From assembly GCA_018660305.1 (NCBI GenBank), contig JABJKO010000331.1, forward strand, positions 1 to 14,840: 14,840 nucleotides of DNA. The letters run 5' to 3'. This DNA is from Rhodospirillaceae bacterium. Its GTDB lineage: Bacteria > Pseudomonadota > Alphaproteobacteria > MPNO01 > UBA2964. The position numbers were made by a program, and so were the translations under genes. Shown in pieces: positions 1-8,911 of the stretch; position 1 is the first letter of the stretch, and every line of letters begins with the position of its first letter. The notes beneath the pieces are model-generated. The model saw nothing but the letters and a program-made list of their open reading frames with translations, was not told the DNA's origin and did no database searches.

Positions 1-1775
<1,775 letters not shown>

Positions 1776-1802
1776 AGAACAGGACTTTTCCGGTACAAAA
1801 TG

Positions 1803-1833
1803 AAAGCGTCCGATAATTTACAACGGACGCTTT
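1803..1833 (-). terminator. Hairpin between ssb and gyrA, possible ssb terminator
   Basis: A perfect 10-bp inverted repeat (AAAGCGTCCG / CGGACGCTTT) surrounds an 11-nt AT-rich loop. It lies about 155 bp after the ssb stop and 28 bp before the gyrA GTG. On the minus strand the stem is followed by an interrupted T run (CTTTCATTTTG), so it can act as an intrinsic terminator for ssb. Because it may also sit in the gyrA leader, an attenuator or mRNA-stabilising role cannot be excluded. Confidence 0.55.
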
Positions 1834-1988
1834 TGATGTCCGGGATTCTACCAGATCAGCCTCAGCCGAACAAGGATTGAGTGCCCAGCAACAAACTAAT
1901 AAGCAATTGATTTATATATGTTTATCCGAATCAACACCGGCTCATTCGAGCAATATCGAATCTCTCATCGGATTACGTGTTTTCCGGC

Positions 1989-2471
1989 CTAAAACGGGAT
2001 CTCGTCATCAAGGTCTCCGCCACCACCAACCGGTGCCGCGGGCTCCGCTGCGGGCGAGCCAAAATCCCCGGCGGATTCGAAACCACCACCGGCAGCAGCA
2101 CCGGCACCGGCGCTGTCACTACGCCCGTCAAGCATGGTCAGCTCGCCTCGATAGCGCTGCAGCACGACCTCGGTGCTGTATTTTTCCTGGCCGCTCTGGT
2201 CGGTCCATTTGCGGGTCTGAAGCTGTCCTTCGATATAGACCTTGGAGCCCTTGCGGAGGTATTTCTGGACTACTTCTGCCAGCCGCTCATTAAAGATGAC
2301 CACGCGATGCCATTCGGTCTTTTCGCGGCGCTCTCCGGTATTCTTGTCGCGCCAGTTTTCCGAGGTCGCGACCGACAGGTTCACGACGGGATTACCGTCC
2401 TGCATGGTCCGCACTTCCGGGTCACGCCCGAGATTGCCGACCAGAATAACTTTATTGACGCTGCCTGCCAT
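1989..2471 (-). CDS. ssb: Single-stranded DNA-binding protein
   Basis: 160 aa. SSB coats single-stranded DNA as a tetramer and recruits replication and repair proteins through its C-terminal tail. The OB fold occupies about residues 4-112 ([16 protein letters not shown] ... [13 protein letters not shown]). Trp40, Trp54 and Trp89 match the DNA-stacking tryptophans of E. coli SSB. A Gly/Ala-rich linker (about 116-152) leads to the acidic tip DLDDEIPF, the canonical partner-binding peptide. The ATG at 2471 was chosen because [10 protein letters not shown] matches the family start and GAAAGGG precedes it; the frame stays open to 2642 but that extension does not look like SSB. It lies upstream of gyrA on the same strand and diverges from the dioxygenase gene across 164 bp. 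Confidence 0.97.
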   Translation of the reverse strand: MAGSVNKVILVGNLGRDPEVRTMQDGNPVVNLSVATSENWRDKNTGERREKTEWHRVVIFNERLAEVVQKYLRKGSKVYIEGQLQTRKWTDQSGQEKYSTEVVLQRYRGELTMLDGRSDSAGAGAAAGGGFESAGDFGSPAAEPAAPVGGGGDLDDEIPF

Positions 2472-2635
2472 GATTGAGGCCCTTTCATCCCAAATGTCTG
2501 TGGCTGCCATCATAGCGGATAACGCCGAATACGCCAGCGGTCCAGGGTGCGACAACGGCGTTTCTTGCGCGTTTTGTCCACATGCGGGAAAGTATCCCTT
2601 GCATATCTCTGGCATAAGCTTGGCACGAGGACACC

Positions 2636-3742
2636 ATGACACAGACTGGGAAGAAGACCGGCGTAATCGGGGGCGTTTGTACTGCCCATGCTCCCCAGCT
2701 CTGGACCCGGCCCGACAGCGAGGACCCGGCCGTCATCGAGCGGATGCACTCCCTGCTCCAGGGGGTCGGCGACAAGCTGAAGGCGCTGAAGCCGGACGTC
2801 TGTATTGTCGTCGCCAACGACCATGCGCAGCAATTCCTGCTCCATTGCACGGCGTCCTTTACCATGCATATCGGCGCCGTCGCCGAAGGCTCGTTTGCCG
2901 GACGCGATTACAGCTACGAGGTTGCCAGCGAATCGTCCCTCGATCTGCTGCGCTATGTCCAGCGCCAGGGGTTCGACCCTGCCTTCACCAGCACCGCCAA
3001 GCTCGACTACGCCTTCGGCATCCCACTGGATTTCACCGGCATGGATGTGCCCATCATCCCGATTTTCGTGAACGCCTATGTCCCGCCGCAGCCCTCCATG
3101 GAACGCTGTCATGCCTTTGGCCGGGCCATCGCGGACGGGGTGAAGGCGCTGGGCTTGCGGGCCATTGTGGTCTGCAGCGGCGGCCTTTCCCATTACCCCG
3201 GCACCATGCGCTATGCGGAACCGGGGCCGGATACCGCCTTTGACGAATATTTCATGGGGCGCATGGCGGCCGGCGAAACCCGCTATCTGCTGGCGCTCAA
3301 TGACCGCAAGCTGGACGAGACCGGCAATATCGAGCTGCGCTGCTGGGGGGCGGCCACCGGCATGATCGGCGAACGGGCAGCCGATCTGACCAACTTCGAG
3401 CCCACCTGGCACCATAATTACGGCACCGCCGCCTGGACCAATGAGGCGTCCGACGAGGCGTTCGAGCCCCATTACCCGCACATCCATCCCGACCGGGTGG
3501 TGCTGTCGGAAACCCTGCACCGGCTGGCCGGGGACGCGGCGGAGCGTGACCGCTACCTTGCCGACCCCACCGCCTATGCGGCTTCGATTGAAGGACTGGC
3601 CAAGGAAGAGCAGGACGCCCTAATTAAGCTGGACCAGAAACAGATGATCGATCTCGGCATGCACCCCTTCGTGCCGCACGCCTTCCGCCGCGTGCTTGAG
3701 CGGGCCGGCATATTGGAAGCGCCGGCACCGAAGAAGCAATAA
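2636..3742 (+). CDS. Extradiol ring-cleavage dioxygenase, LigB-LigA fusion type
   Basis: 368 aa. The type II (LigB-like) extradiol family cleaves catecholic rings such as protocatechuate or gallate next to the hydroxyls, using Fe(II) and O2. The N-terminal LigB-like domain (about 8-290) carries the expected iron ligands: His18 (TAHAPQL), His63 (NDHAQQF) and probably Glu233 (GNIELRCW). His186 (GGLSHYPG) corresponds to the general base. Residues about 305-365 ([16 protein letters not shown] ... [16 protein letters not shown]) resemble LigA, the small subunit of protocatechuate 4,5-dioxygenase, so both subunits appear fused as in gallate dioxygenases. GAGGA sits just before the ATG. It is convergent with the lipoprotein gene (6 bp between stops) and no partner gene is co-directional. 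The substrate cannot be read from sequence; gallate-like or meta-cleavage of another lignin-derived diol is an inference. Confidence 0.85.
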   Translation: MTQTGKKTGVIGGVCTAHAPQLWTRPDSEDPAVIERMHSLLQGVGDKLKALKPDVCIVVANDHAQQFLLHCTASFTMHIGAVAEGSFAGRDYSYEVASESSLDLLRYVQRQGFDPAFTSTAKLDYAFGIPLDFTGMDVPIIPIFVNAYVPPQPSMERCHAFGRAIADGVKALGLRAIVVCSGGLSHYPGTMRYAEPGPDTAFDEYFMGRMAAGETRYLLALNDRKLDETGNIELRCWGAATGMIGERAADLTNFEPTWHHNYGTAAWTNEASDEAFEPHYPHIHPDRVVLSETLHRLAGDAAERDRYLADPTAYAASIEGLAKEEQDALIKLDQKQMIDLGMHPFVPHAFRRVLERAGILEAPAPKKQ

Positions 3743-3748
3743 TCCGGG

Positions 3749-4249
3749 CTATTTATAGGGTTCTTTCCTTTTGAAACTTGCGTGAATGCCCGCTTTTTCA
3801 AAAATTTCCGTATTGGGATGGTTCCGGTAAAAAATTGGGGTAACCGGCTCCGTTAGCCTGATTGTTACCCCACTCCCCCTGGGTTCTACTATGCCCCACT
3901 TGGAATAGACGTGATACGGATTGTCAGGGGTGCACCAATCACACCACGGGCCACGTCCGCCGCAGGCGAACGCCCATTGCCCCGGTTTCAGAGCCGGTCG
4001 CTCCTGGCAGTCAGTGCTACGCGACATCCAACTCAACCATTTCTGCTTATCGACCAGCCCCCTTAAGCGATTGACAACCTCGCCATAGGACTGCTCCGAC
4101 ACATAGACTTCATAGGTATTTTTGGTCAGGTCGTCTTTTACAGGATGAAAGGGAGGTCTCGGACCGACGCATCCCACTGTGAAAAGTCCGCACAGGGTCA
4201 GGATCATCGCAAGCACGAGAAACCTGCATGGGCGCGGCCTCGCACGCAT
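3749..4249 (-). CDS. Putative lipoprotein of unknown function
   Basis: 166 aa from the ATG at 4249. The N-terminus is a typical lipoprotein signal: basic start (MRARPRPCR), hydrophobic stretch about 10-25, then TVGC with the candidate acylated Cys27 (the -3 residue Thr is not ideal). The mature part is rich in Cys, Trp, Gly and Pro (GRGPWCDWCTPDNPY at about 97-111), suggesting a small, possibly disulfide-bonded periplasmic domain. The frame remains open upstream to a TTG at 4309, but only the ATG places the signal peptide at the terminus. No strong ribosome binding site is visible. I do not recognise the family. It is convergent with the dioxygenase gene and preceded by a 305-bp AT-richer gap, so it is probably transcribed alone. 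Its composition is less GC-rich than its neighbours. Confidence 0.65.
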   Translation of the reverse strand: MRARPRPCRFLVLAMILTLCGLFTVGCVGPRPPFHPVKDDLTKNTYEVYVSEQSYGEVVNRLRGLVDKQKWLSWMSRSTDCQERPALKPGQWAFACGGRGPWCDWCTPDNPYHVYSKWGIVEPRGSGVTIRLTEPVTPIFYRNHPNTEIFEKAGIHASFKRKEPYK

Positions 4250-4554
4250 TGGATGCTGGATTATCAATTCGGCCCCCTCACCTGATCCAGGCTGTAGGAC
4301 AATAGACAAGCTAAATCACGGGAACAAGAGACACCCGTGACACGTGTTTGCGAGGGGAATAAGGCCGGCCGGTGACGCCAGGCCATCAGGGGGGGAAGCG
4401 GAACAGCCTAACTACAAAAGCGCCACCGACCGTGAAGAAATTATGGCCTATGAGGCTTAAACTATGGTTGCCAAACGGGGTTAATTTTCATTAGGCATAC
4501 ACAAAAATTAATTGTGTAAATTCAATAGGTTAAGAAATGTTTCTGACGGGCGTC
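4250..4554. other. Intergenic stretch with no confident gene
   Basis: This gap lies upstream of the lipoprotein gene and downstream of the dehydrogenase stop, so it should contain the lipoprotein promoter; I cannot place -35 and -10 boxes with confidence. The right third (about 4440-4545) is AT-rich and includes a small dyad, ACACAA-N7-TTGTGT at 4499-4517. A short open frame on the plus strand (4344-4460) has coding-like codons near its end but no ribosome binding site; see findings. Confidence 0.5.
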
Positions 4555-5505
4555 TTAGCTATTCAGGACATTCACCGGTGCGTCTTCGAGAAAACCCTTG
4601 ATGGCCTCCACATACCCCTTGAAATAGGCCCGGTAATTGTCCTGCTCCACATAGCCCAGATGGGGCGTCATAATGGTGTTTTCCAGCGTCCTGAAGGGAT
4701 GATCGGCGGGCAATGGCTCGACACCGAAGACATCCAGCCCGGCCCCCGCGATGGCGCCCTTCCCCAGGATTGTGGCCAGCGCGTCTTCATCCACCAGGGG
4801 GCCGCGGGCCGTATTAACCAGAAAAGCTGTCGGTTTCATTAGGGCCAGATCCCCGGCGGTGACGATCCCGCGGGTCCGGTTGCTCAGGATCAAATGGATT
4901 GAGATGAAGTCGGACTGGCGCATCAGATCCTCTTTGGAGACCAGGGTTGCCCCCACCTCCTTACAGCGCTCTTCGGTGAGGTTCTGGCTCCAGGCGATCA
5001 CCTTCATGCCGAAGGCCTGCCCGATGGTCGCCACCGTCCCGCCCAGCTTGCCAAGCCCGATAACGCCCAGGGTTTTTCCGGCCATGCCAATGCCCACGGT
5101 CTCCTGCCAGCCTCCGGTCTTTACCCGCCGGTCCTCCTGCGGAATCTGCCGTGCCAGCCCGAGCATGAGGCCCCAGGCCAGGTCGGCCGTCGGCGCGCCC
5201 ACGCTGGGGGTTCCGCTGAGGGTGATCCCCCGATCGGCACAGGCGGCGTAATCGATGCTCAGATTGCGCATGCCGCTGGTGACCAGGAGTTTGAGATTCG
5301 GCAATTTTTCCAATTGCGACCGGGGGAAAGGCGTGCGCTCGCGCATGGCGCAAACCACGTCGAAATCCCTGAGCCGCGCGGCGACATCGTCCTCATCGGC
5401 CAGATGATCGGTGAAGGAGACGATTTCCATATCATTGCCCAGCGGGGCCCAATCGCCGTAATCATTGGCGCAGTTCTGATAATCGTCGAGGAATGCTACC
5501 CGCAT
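4555..5505 (-). CDS. D-2-hydroxyacid dehydrogenase family protein (NAD(P)-dependent)
   Basis: 316 aa, the usual length for the family, which interconverts D-2-hydroxyacids and 2-oxoacids (relatives include phosphoglycerate and glyoxylate/hydroxypyruvate reductases). A split catalytic domain (about 1-100 and 290-316) flanks the Rossmann domain. Visible: the dinucleotide motif GLGKLG at 150-155 and the catalytic triad Arg234 (NTARGPLVDE), Glu263 (DVFGVEPLP) and His282 (TPHLGY). The TPHLGY form, with Tyr after Gly, is a subgroup trait. The ATG at 5505 has a good GGGAGAG site; the frame stays open upstream to 5640 but would overlap the divergent SDR gene. It is divergent from the SDR gene across 128 bp, and the near-identical GGGAGAGACA leaders suggest shared expression. 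The substrate is unknown; a role in the same catabolic route as the SDR and amidohydrolase is inferred. Confidence 0.88.
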   Translation of the reverse strand: MRVAFLDDYQNCANDYGDWAPLGNDMEIVSFTDHLADEDDVAARLRDFDVVCAMRERTPFPRSQLEKLPNLKLLVTSGMRNLSIDYAACADRGITLSGTPSVGAPTADLAWGLMLGLARQIPQEDRRVKTGGWQETVGIGMAGKTLGVIGLGKLGGTVATIGQAFGMKVIAWSQNLTEERCKEVGATLVSKEDLMRQSDFISIHLILSNRTRGIVTAGDLALMKPTAFLVNTARGPLVDEDALATILGKGAIAGAGLDVFGVEPLPADHPFRTLENTIMTPHLGYVEQDNYRAYFKGYVEAIKGFLEDAPVNVLNS

Positions 5506-5633
5506 GGTGTCTCTCCCGGTCCCGGTTGTTGTGGGGTCATGATGCGGCCTATGGCCACGCCGAACAAGGGCCGTCATCCCCGTGACAGCCTCCGGCCCAG
5601 CCGTTAGGCTGTTGAAAACAGGGAGAGACAACC

Positions 5634-6383
5634 ATGTCATCGCTTGATGGGAAAATAGCCCTTATTACCGGCGCCGGGTCGGGCCTCGGCCAGAGCCACG
5701 CCGCCCTACTGTCGGAGCGTGGCGCCCACGTCATCATTCAGGACCGCGACGGCGATGGGGCGGAGACCACCGCCGCCATGGTGCACGCCAATGGCCGCAA
5801 ATCCCATGTGATGATCGGCGATGTCCGCGACAGCCGCGGCTTCGCCCAGAGCGCCGCGGAAGCCATCGCCACCCTCGGGCCGGTGGATATCCTGGTCAAT
5901 AACGCCGGCATCAGCAGCCGCCAGCGGACCTTCGAAGAGATCGACGACGAGATCCTGGCCGAGATGTTCGATATCAACGTCAAGGGCGCCTACGTGGCGA
6001 CCCGCGCGGTCATCGCCGGTATGAAGGAACGGAACGAGGGGCGCATCATCAACACCGCATCCATATACGGCATGGCGGGGTCGGAGAACGGCTCCCACTA
6101 TTCCGGCGCCAAGGCGGCGCTCATCGGGCTGACCAAAGCCTGGGCCAGGGAATTCGCCCCCTGGAATATCCTGGTCAACGCGGTCGCCCCGGGCTTTATC
6201 CCCACCCCCATGACCAAGCGCCCGGGACACGAGGAGCGCAGCGCCGAGCGTGCCAAGACAATCCCCCTGGGGCGCGAGGGCGATCCGCTGGATATTTCCC
6301 ACGTGGTCGCCTATTTCGCCGGCGAAGAAGGCAAGTACGTGACCGGCCAGATGCTGAGCCCCAATGGCGGCGTCGTCATCTGA
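5634..6383 (+). CDS. Short-chain dehydrogenase/reductase (SDR family oxidoreductase)
   Basis: 249 aa, a standard classical SDR, cytosolic and usually tetrameric, oxidising an alcohol or reducing a carbonyl with NAD(P)(H). Seen in order: cofactor motif TGAGSGLG (12-19); acidic Asp37 at the end of beta-2, which favours NAD over NADP; NNAG (89-92); Asn115; Ser143; and Tyr156-x3-Lys160 (HYSGAK), completing the Asn-Ser-Tyr-Lys tetrad. The C-terminal GKYVTGQMLSPNGG is typical of the FabG-like branch. A GGGAGAG site precedes the ATG. It is the first gene of a probable two-gene operon with the amidohydrolase-like gene (35 bp gap) and is divergent from the hydroxyacid dehydrogenase. Because no acyl-carrier or fatty-acid genes are near, a catabolic dehydrogenase is more likely than FabG. 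The exact substrate is not readable. Confidence 0.9.
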   Translation: MSSLDGKIALITGAGSGLGQSHAALLSERGAHVIIQDRDGDGAETTAAMVHANGRKSHVMIGDVRDSRGFAQSAAEAIATLGPVDILVNNAGISSRQRTFEEIDDEILAEMFDINVKGAYVATRAVIAGMKERNEGRIINTASIYGMAGSENGSHYSGAKAALIGLTKAWAREFAPWNILVNAVAPGFIPTPMTKRPGHEERSAERAKTIPLGREGDPLDISHVVAYFAGEEGKYVTGQMLSPNGGVVI

Positions 6384-6418
6384 AGCCGGTTCTGACAGGA
6401 TCTGAAAGGACACCCAAC

Positions 6419-7345
6419 ATGATCATCGATACCCATATCCATGTCTGGAGCTACCCGGCTCTCGCCAATGCCAGGGATCAGATAAAATCCACCCAGGATC
6501 TGATCAGCTTTCGCACAAGGTTTCCCGATCTCTATGACCGGACTCTCAATGAGGACCCGGTCGATAATTCCGACCAGCTTGTCGCCGACATGGATGAATT
6601 CGGCATCGACAAGGCCTTTGTTCAGGCCCGCCCCGGTTCGGTCACCAACGATCAGGTCGCCGAATCCGTCCGCCGTCATCCCGACCGGCTGTTCGGGCTC
6701 ATGCGGATCGGCCATGATCAGGAGGCGGCCTACGAATATCTCGAAGACCCCGCCCCCGTCCGCGAAGGAGCCGCCGAAGAAGTCCGGCACTGTATTGAAG
6801 ATCTCGGCATGAAAGGTCTCGGCGAAATCTTCGTGCGCTCCATGACCGCCGAGGTCGACCCGGAAAAGATCGCCAAGGATCTCGCGCCCATGATGGATGC
6901 GGTTCAGAAATACAAGGTGCCGGTCCAGTTCCCCACCGCCTGGTCGCAATTCCCCGGCGGGCTGTTTTACGGCAACCCCATCTGGGCCGATGAGGTGGCG
7001 GCACGCTATCCCGACGTGCCGATCATCCTTACCAAGATGGGCCGCAGCCTGATCACCTATTACGAGCCCTGCCTCACCGTCGCCATGCGCAACGCAAACG
7101 TCTATTTCGACGTGGTCGGCACAAATTCGGAGCATCTGCGCCACGCACTGGACACGCTGGGCTCGGAGCGCATCATGTTCGGCTCGGACTGGTCGGCCAC
7201 CTGGAGCTGCGTCCGCGAACCGGCGCCCCTCTACACCATGCGCCTGAAAGTCATCGAGGACGCCAACTGCACCGAGGAAGAACGCGAAAACATCCTATGG
7301 CGCAACGCCGCCCGCCTCTTCAAGCTCGACGAGAGAATGAATTAG
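6419..7345 (+). CDS. Amidohydrolase-related (ACMSD-like, Amidohydro_2) TIM-barrel protein with altered metal-site residues
   Basis: 308 aa. The fold is recognisable from the N-terminal metal motif DTHIHVW (His6, His8), the late FGSDWSATW with the catalytic-type Asp257, and the C-terminal NILWRNAARLFKL that closes Amidohydro_2 proteins. The family includes decarboxylases, hydratases and lactonases acting on carboxylated ring or ring-cleavage products, which suits a neighbour of a dehydrogenase pair. Two positions where relatives usually have His look substituted: VPVQFPTAW has Pro172 where a PVxxHxG-type His is expected, and IILTKMGR has Lys206 where GHMG is usual. So the metal site may be mononuclear and unusual, use Lys, or be lost. 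AAAGGA precedes the ATG. Downstream of the SDR by 35 bp, it is probably co-transcribed. The reaction is unknown. Confidence 0.8.
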   Translation: MIIDTHIHVWSYPALANARDQIKSTQDLISFRTRFPDLYDRTLNEDPVDNSDQLVADMDEFGIDKAFVQARPGSVTNDQVAESVRRHPDRLFGLMRIGHDQEAAYEYLEDPAPVREGAAEEVRHCIEDLGMKGLGEIFVRSMTAEVDPEKIAKDLAPMMDAVQKYKVPVQFPTAWSQFPGGLFYGNPIWADEVAARYPDVPIILTKMGRSLITYYEPCLTVAMRNANVYFDVVGTNSEHLRHALDTLGSERIMFGSDWSATWSCVREPAPLYTMRLKVIEDANCTEEERENILWRNAARLFKLDERMN

Positions 7346-7390
7346 CCCTGAGTCAGGGGCCTGCGTTTCGGTATTCGTGACAAATCCCAA

Positions 7391-7479
7391 TGTCATCCCG
7401 GACTTGATCCGGGATCCATTCTTCAGTTGCCCTTGAATCCCGGCCATGGGCGTGAAGTGCACTTGGGTCCGGGATGACA
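7391..7479 (+). repeat. Palindromic intergenic repeat, copy 1 (full)
   Basis: An 89-bp element bounded by 12-bp perfect inverted ends, TGTCATCCCGGA and TCCGGGATGACA. The left end also folds locally: ATCCCGGA-CTTGA-TCCGGGAT, an 8-bp stem with a 5-nt loop. The right half carries the core GGCCATGGGCGTGAAGTGCA followed by CTTGGGTCC. It lies 45 bp after the amidohydrolase stop, where it may also stop transcription. A diverged full copy lies in the opposite orientation at 11912-12014. Confidence 0.85.
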
Positions 7480-7546
7480 CCAAAGAATGTAATCGGCGCC
7501 GATTGGACCGGTTGAAATACGACACAAATTGCCCGTCGGTCTGGCA

Positions 7547-7617
7547 GTGTCGGAAAATTTTACACTTTTTTCGAGAAATTAGTGATTTTGCCGAAAAACC
7601 GTCGGTAGATTTTACAC
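7547..7617 (+). promoter_or_regulatory. Paired upstream activator boxes of the first PEP-CTERM gene
   Basis: Two boxes of the form TGTCGG-N6-TTTACA: box A GTGTCGGAAAATTTTACAC (7547-7565) and box B CGTCGGTAGATTTTACAC (7600-7617). Their starts (7548, 7600) are 52 bp apart, about five helical turns, so a protein would bind both on one face. Box B starts 82 bp before the GG of the sigma-54 promoter. Spacing and sequence match the region before the second PEP-CTERM gene. Role inferred: a binding site for a sigma-54 enhancer-binding protein, plausibly a PrsR-type regulator of the exosortase system. Confidence 0.75.
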
Positions 7618-7680
7618 TTTGGGTTGTGGTGTAAACGTACGTTAACCATAAGTCTTTGTTTTCATTGAGATCTGCTACTT

Positions 7681-7696
7681 TGGCACGATTCTTGCA
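7681..7696 (+). promoter_or_regulatory. Sigma-54 (RpoN) promoter of the first PEP-CTERM gene
   Basis: TGGCACG-ATTC-TTGCA agrees fully with the sigma-54 consensus (TGGCACR-N4-TTGCW), with GG at 7682-7683 and GC at 7694-7695, exactly 12 bp apart. Transcription would begin near 7707, leaving a leader of about 60 nt before the ATG at 7766. Confidence 0.88.
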
Positions 7697-7765
7697 TGTA
7701 ATATGCTCGTAAGGCGAGTTTTTCCACCCTCCAAGGCGGACAAACCAAACCTCGAGAGGAAATTT

Positions 7766-8899
7766 ATGTACATGTACAAAACGAAGCTATCTACTGTCGC
7801 GCTGACAATTCTCTGTCTCGCACCGCTACACGTATCTGCTGCACCATTATTTAACGTGCAGCTAATCGCTCAGAACGAAGGATTTAGCCAAGCCCAATCC
7901 ATCAACAATGCCGGGCGAGTGACGGGCGGTTTCGGCCTCATGAACGCACAGCAAAAGCCGTATTTTTACGAAACCTCGAACCAAACGTTTAATCCTATTA
8001 ATACCCCTGGAAAAAATTTCGGTACCGCCATAGGCATCAATGAAGCGGGAGATATAGTTGGCCATATGGGTGTAAACAGCCCTACCGAAGATGCCTTCCT
8101 CTTAAAAAATGGAGAAGCAACACCCACAATTTTTAGTAATGGGTTTATTCGAGGCCAGGACATAGACGAATCGTCCAGTGGCCCAAACCAACGAAAAATA
8201 GTCGGAACTTCCAAATTTGGTACGGATCAGCAACCGACACTTTTCGACGAAGCCGACGGATCATTTACGAATCTAAACCCACTGGGAGGAAACGGATCAA
8301 ATGCACACGCCATTAAAGATGACGGTACAAAAGTTGTGGGTGCCGCAATCGATAGCAATGGTAAACAGCTTGCATTTGAACATAACGTTGTAACAGGCGC
8401 GTTTTCGCCACTCGCTACGGTTGGAGGCAGTTCGCACGTTGTAGGCAACGCTAATGACATCAATAACGCTGGCGAAATTGTCGGAAATTCAGAAGCTGCC
8501 AACGGTCAGCGCCATCCGACACTCTGGGTTAACGGCGTACCGATTGATCTGGGAACGCTAGGTGAGTTGGTCGGTGGCGCCGGCGGGATAAATAATAACA
8601 GTCAAGTTGTGGGTTCTGTGGGAGGTGATATCAACAACCTCAGCCGAGCTTTCTTTTACGAAATAGGCATGATGTATGATCTAAACGACTTGATTTCTCC
8701 AAACGACCCGCTATTTGGTTTGGTCAATCTCATCGCCGGGACAGACATAAACGATTTTGGGCTAATTACCGGCAATGCCGTATTTAACGGTAAAACGATC
8801 GCCTTTGTGCTAACACCAGTTTCAGAACCAGCAGCCCCCATTCTATTTGGACTAGGTCTCGCTTGTCTGATCGCCCTGAGATGGAGGCGTAAAGGCTGA
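7766..8899 (+). CDS. Exported HAF-repeat protein with PEP-CTERM-type sorting signal
   Basis: 377 aa. A signal peptide (MYMYKTKLSTVALTILCL..., probable cleavage after VSA or SAA near residue 22) starts a secreted protein. The middle consists of recurring HAF-type units (SINNAGRVTGG, GINEAGDIVGH, DINNAGEIVGN, GINNNSQVVGS, DINDFGLITGN), expected to form a beta-rich, propeller-like structure. The C-terminus has the exosortase layout: VSEPAAP at 352-358, a hydrophobic helix to about 370, then Arg/Lys-rich RWRRKG. The motif is Ser-Glu-Pro rather than Pro-Glu-Pro. Such proteins are normally cut and anchored by an exosortase as part of an extracellular matrix. AGAGGA precedes the ATG at 7766 (a second ATG at 7772 is less well spaced). 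It is driven by the sigma-54 promoter and paired boxes upstream. Codons are clearly more AT-rich than in flanking catabolic genes. Confidence 0.85.
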   Translation: MYMYKTKLSTVALTILCLAPLHVSAAPLFNVQLIAQNEGFSQAQSINNAGRVTGGFGLMNAQQKPYFYETSNQTFNPINTPGKNFGTAIGINEAGDIVGHMGVNSPTEDAFLLKNGEATPTIFSNGFIRGQDIDESSSGPNQRKIVGTSKFGTDQQPTLFDEADGSFTNLNPLGGNGSNAHAIKDDGTKVVGAAIDSNGKQLAFEHNVVTGAFSPLATVGGSSHVVGNANDINNAGEIVGNSEAANGQRHPTLWVNGVPIDLGTLGELVGGAGGINNNSQVVGSVGGDINNLSRAFFYEIGMMYDLNDLISPNDPLFGLVNLIAGTDINDFGLITGNAVFNGKTIAFVLTPVSEPAAPILFGLGLACLIALRWRRKG

Positions 8900-8911
8900 T
8901 AAAAGCAAAAC

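Noticed and set aside
2560..2574. GTTT-N7-GTTT, a possible LexA box between ssb and the dioxygenase
   Set aside because: The alphaproteobacterial SOS box is GTTC-N7-GTTC; both half-sites deviate, and uvrA also lacks a visible box here.
2610..2625. Sigma-54-like sequence TGGCATA-AGCT-TGGCA before the dioxygenase
   Set aside because: GG and GC have correct spacing, but transcription would start almost at the ATG (2636) and omit the ribosome binding site GAGGA. There are no activator boxes upstream.
2510..3520. Long minus-strand open frame of 336 codons opposite the dioxygenase
   Set aside because: It is a shadow of the dioxygenase coding strand, without a plausible start site or family features.
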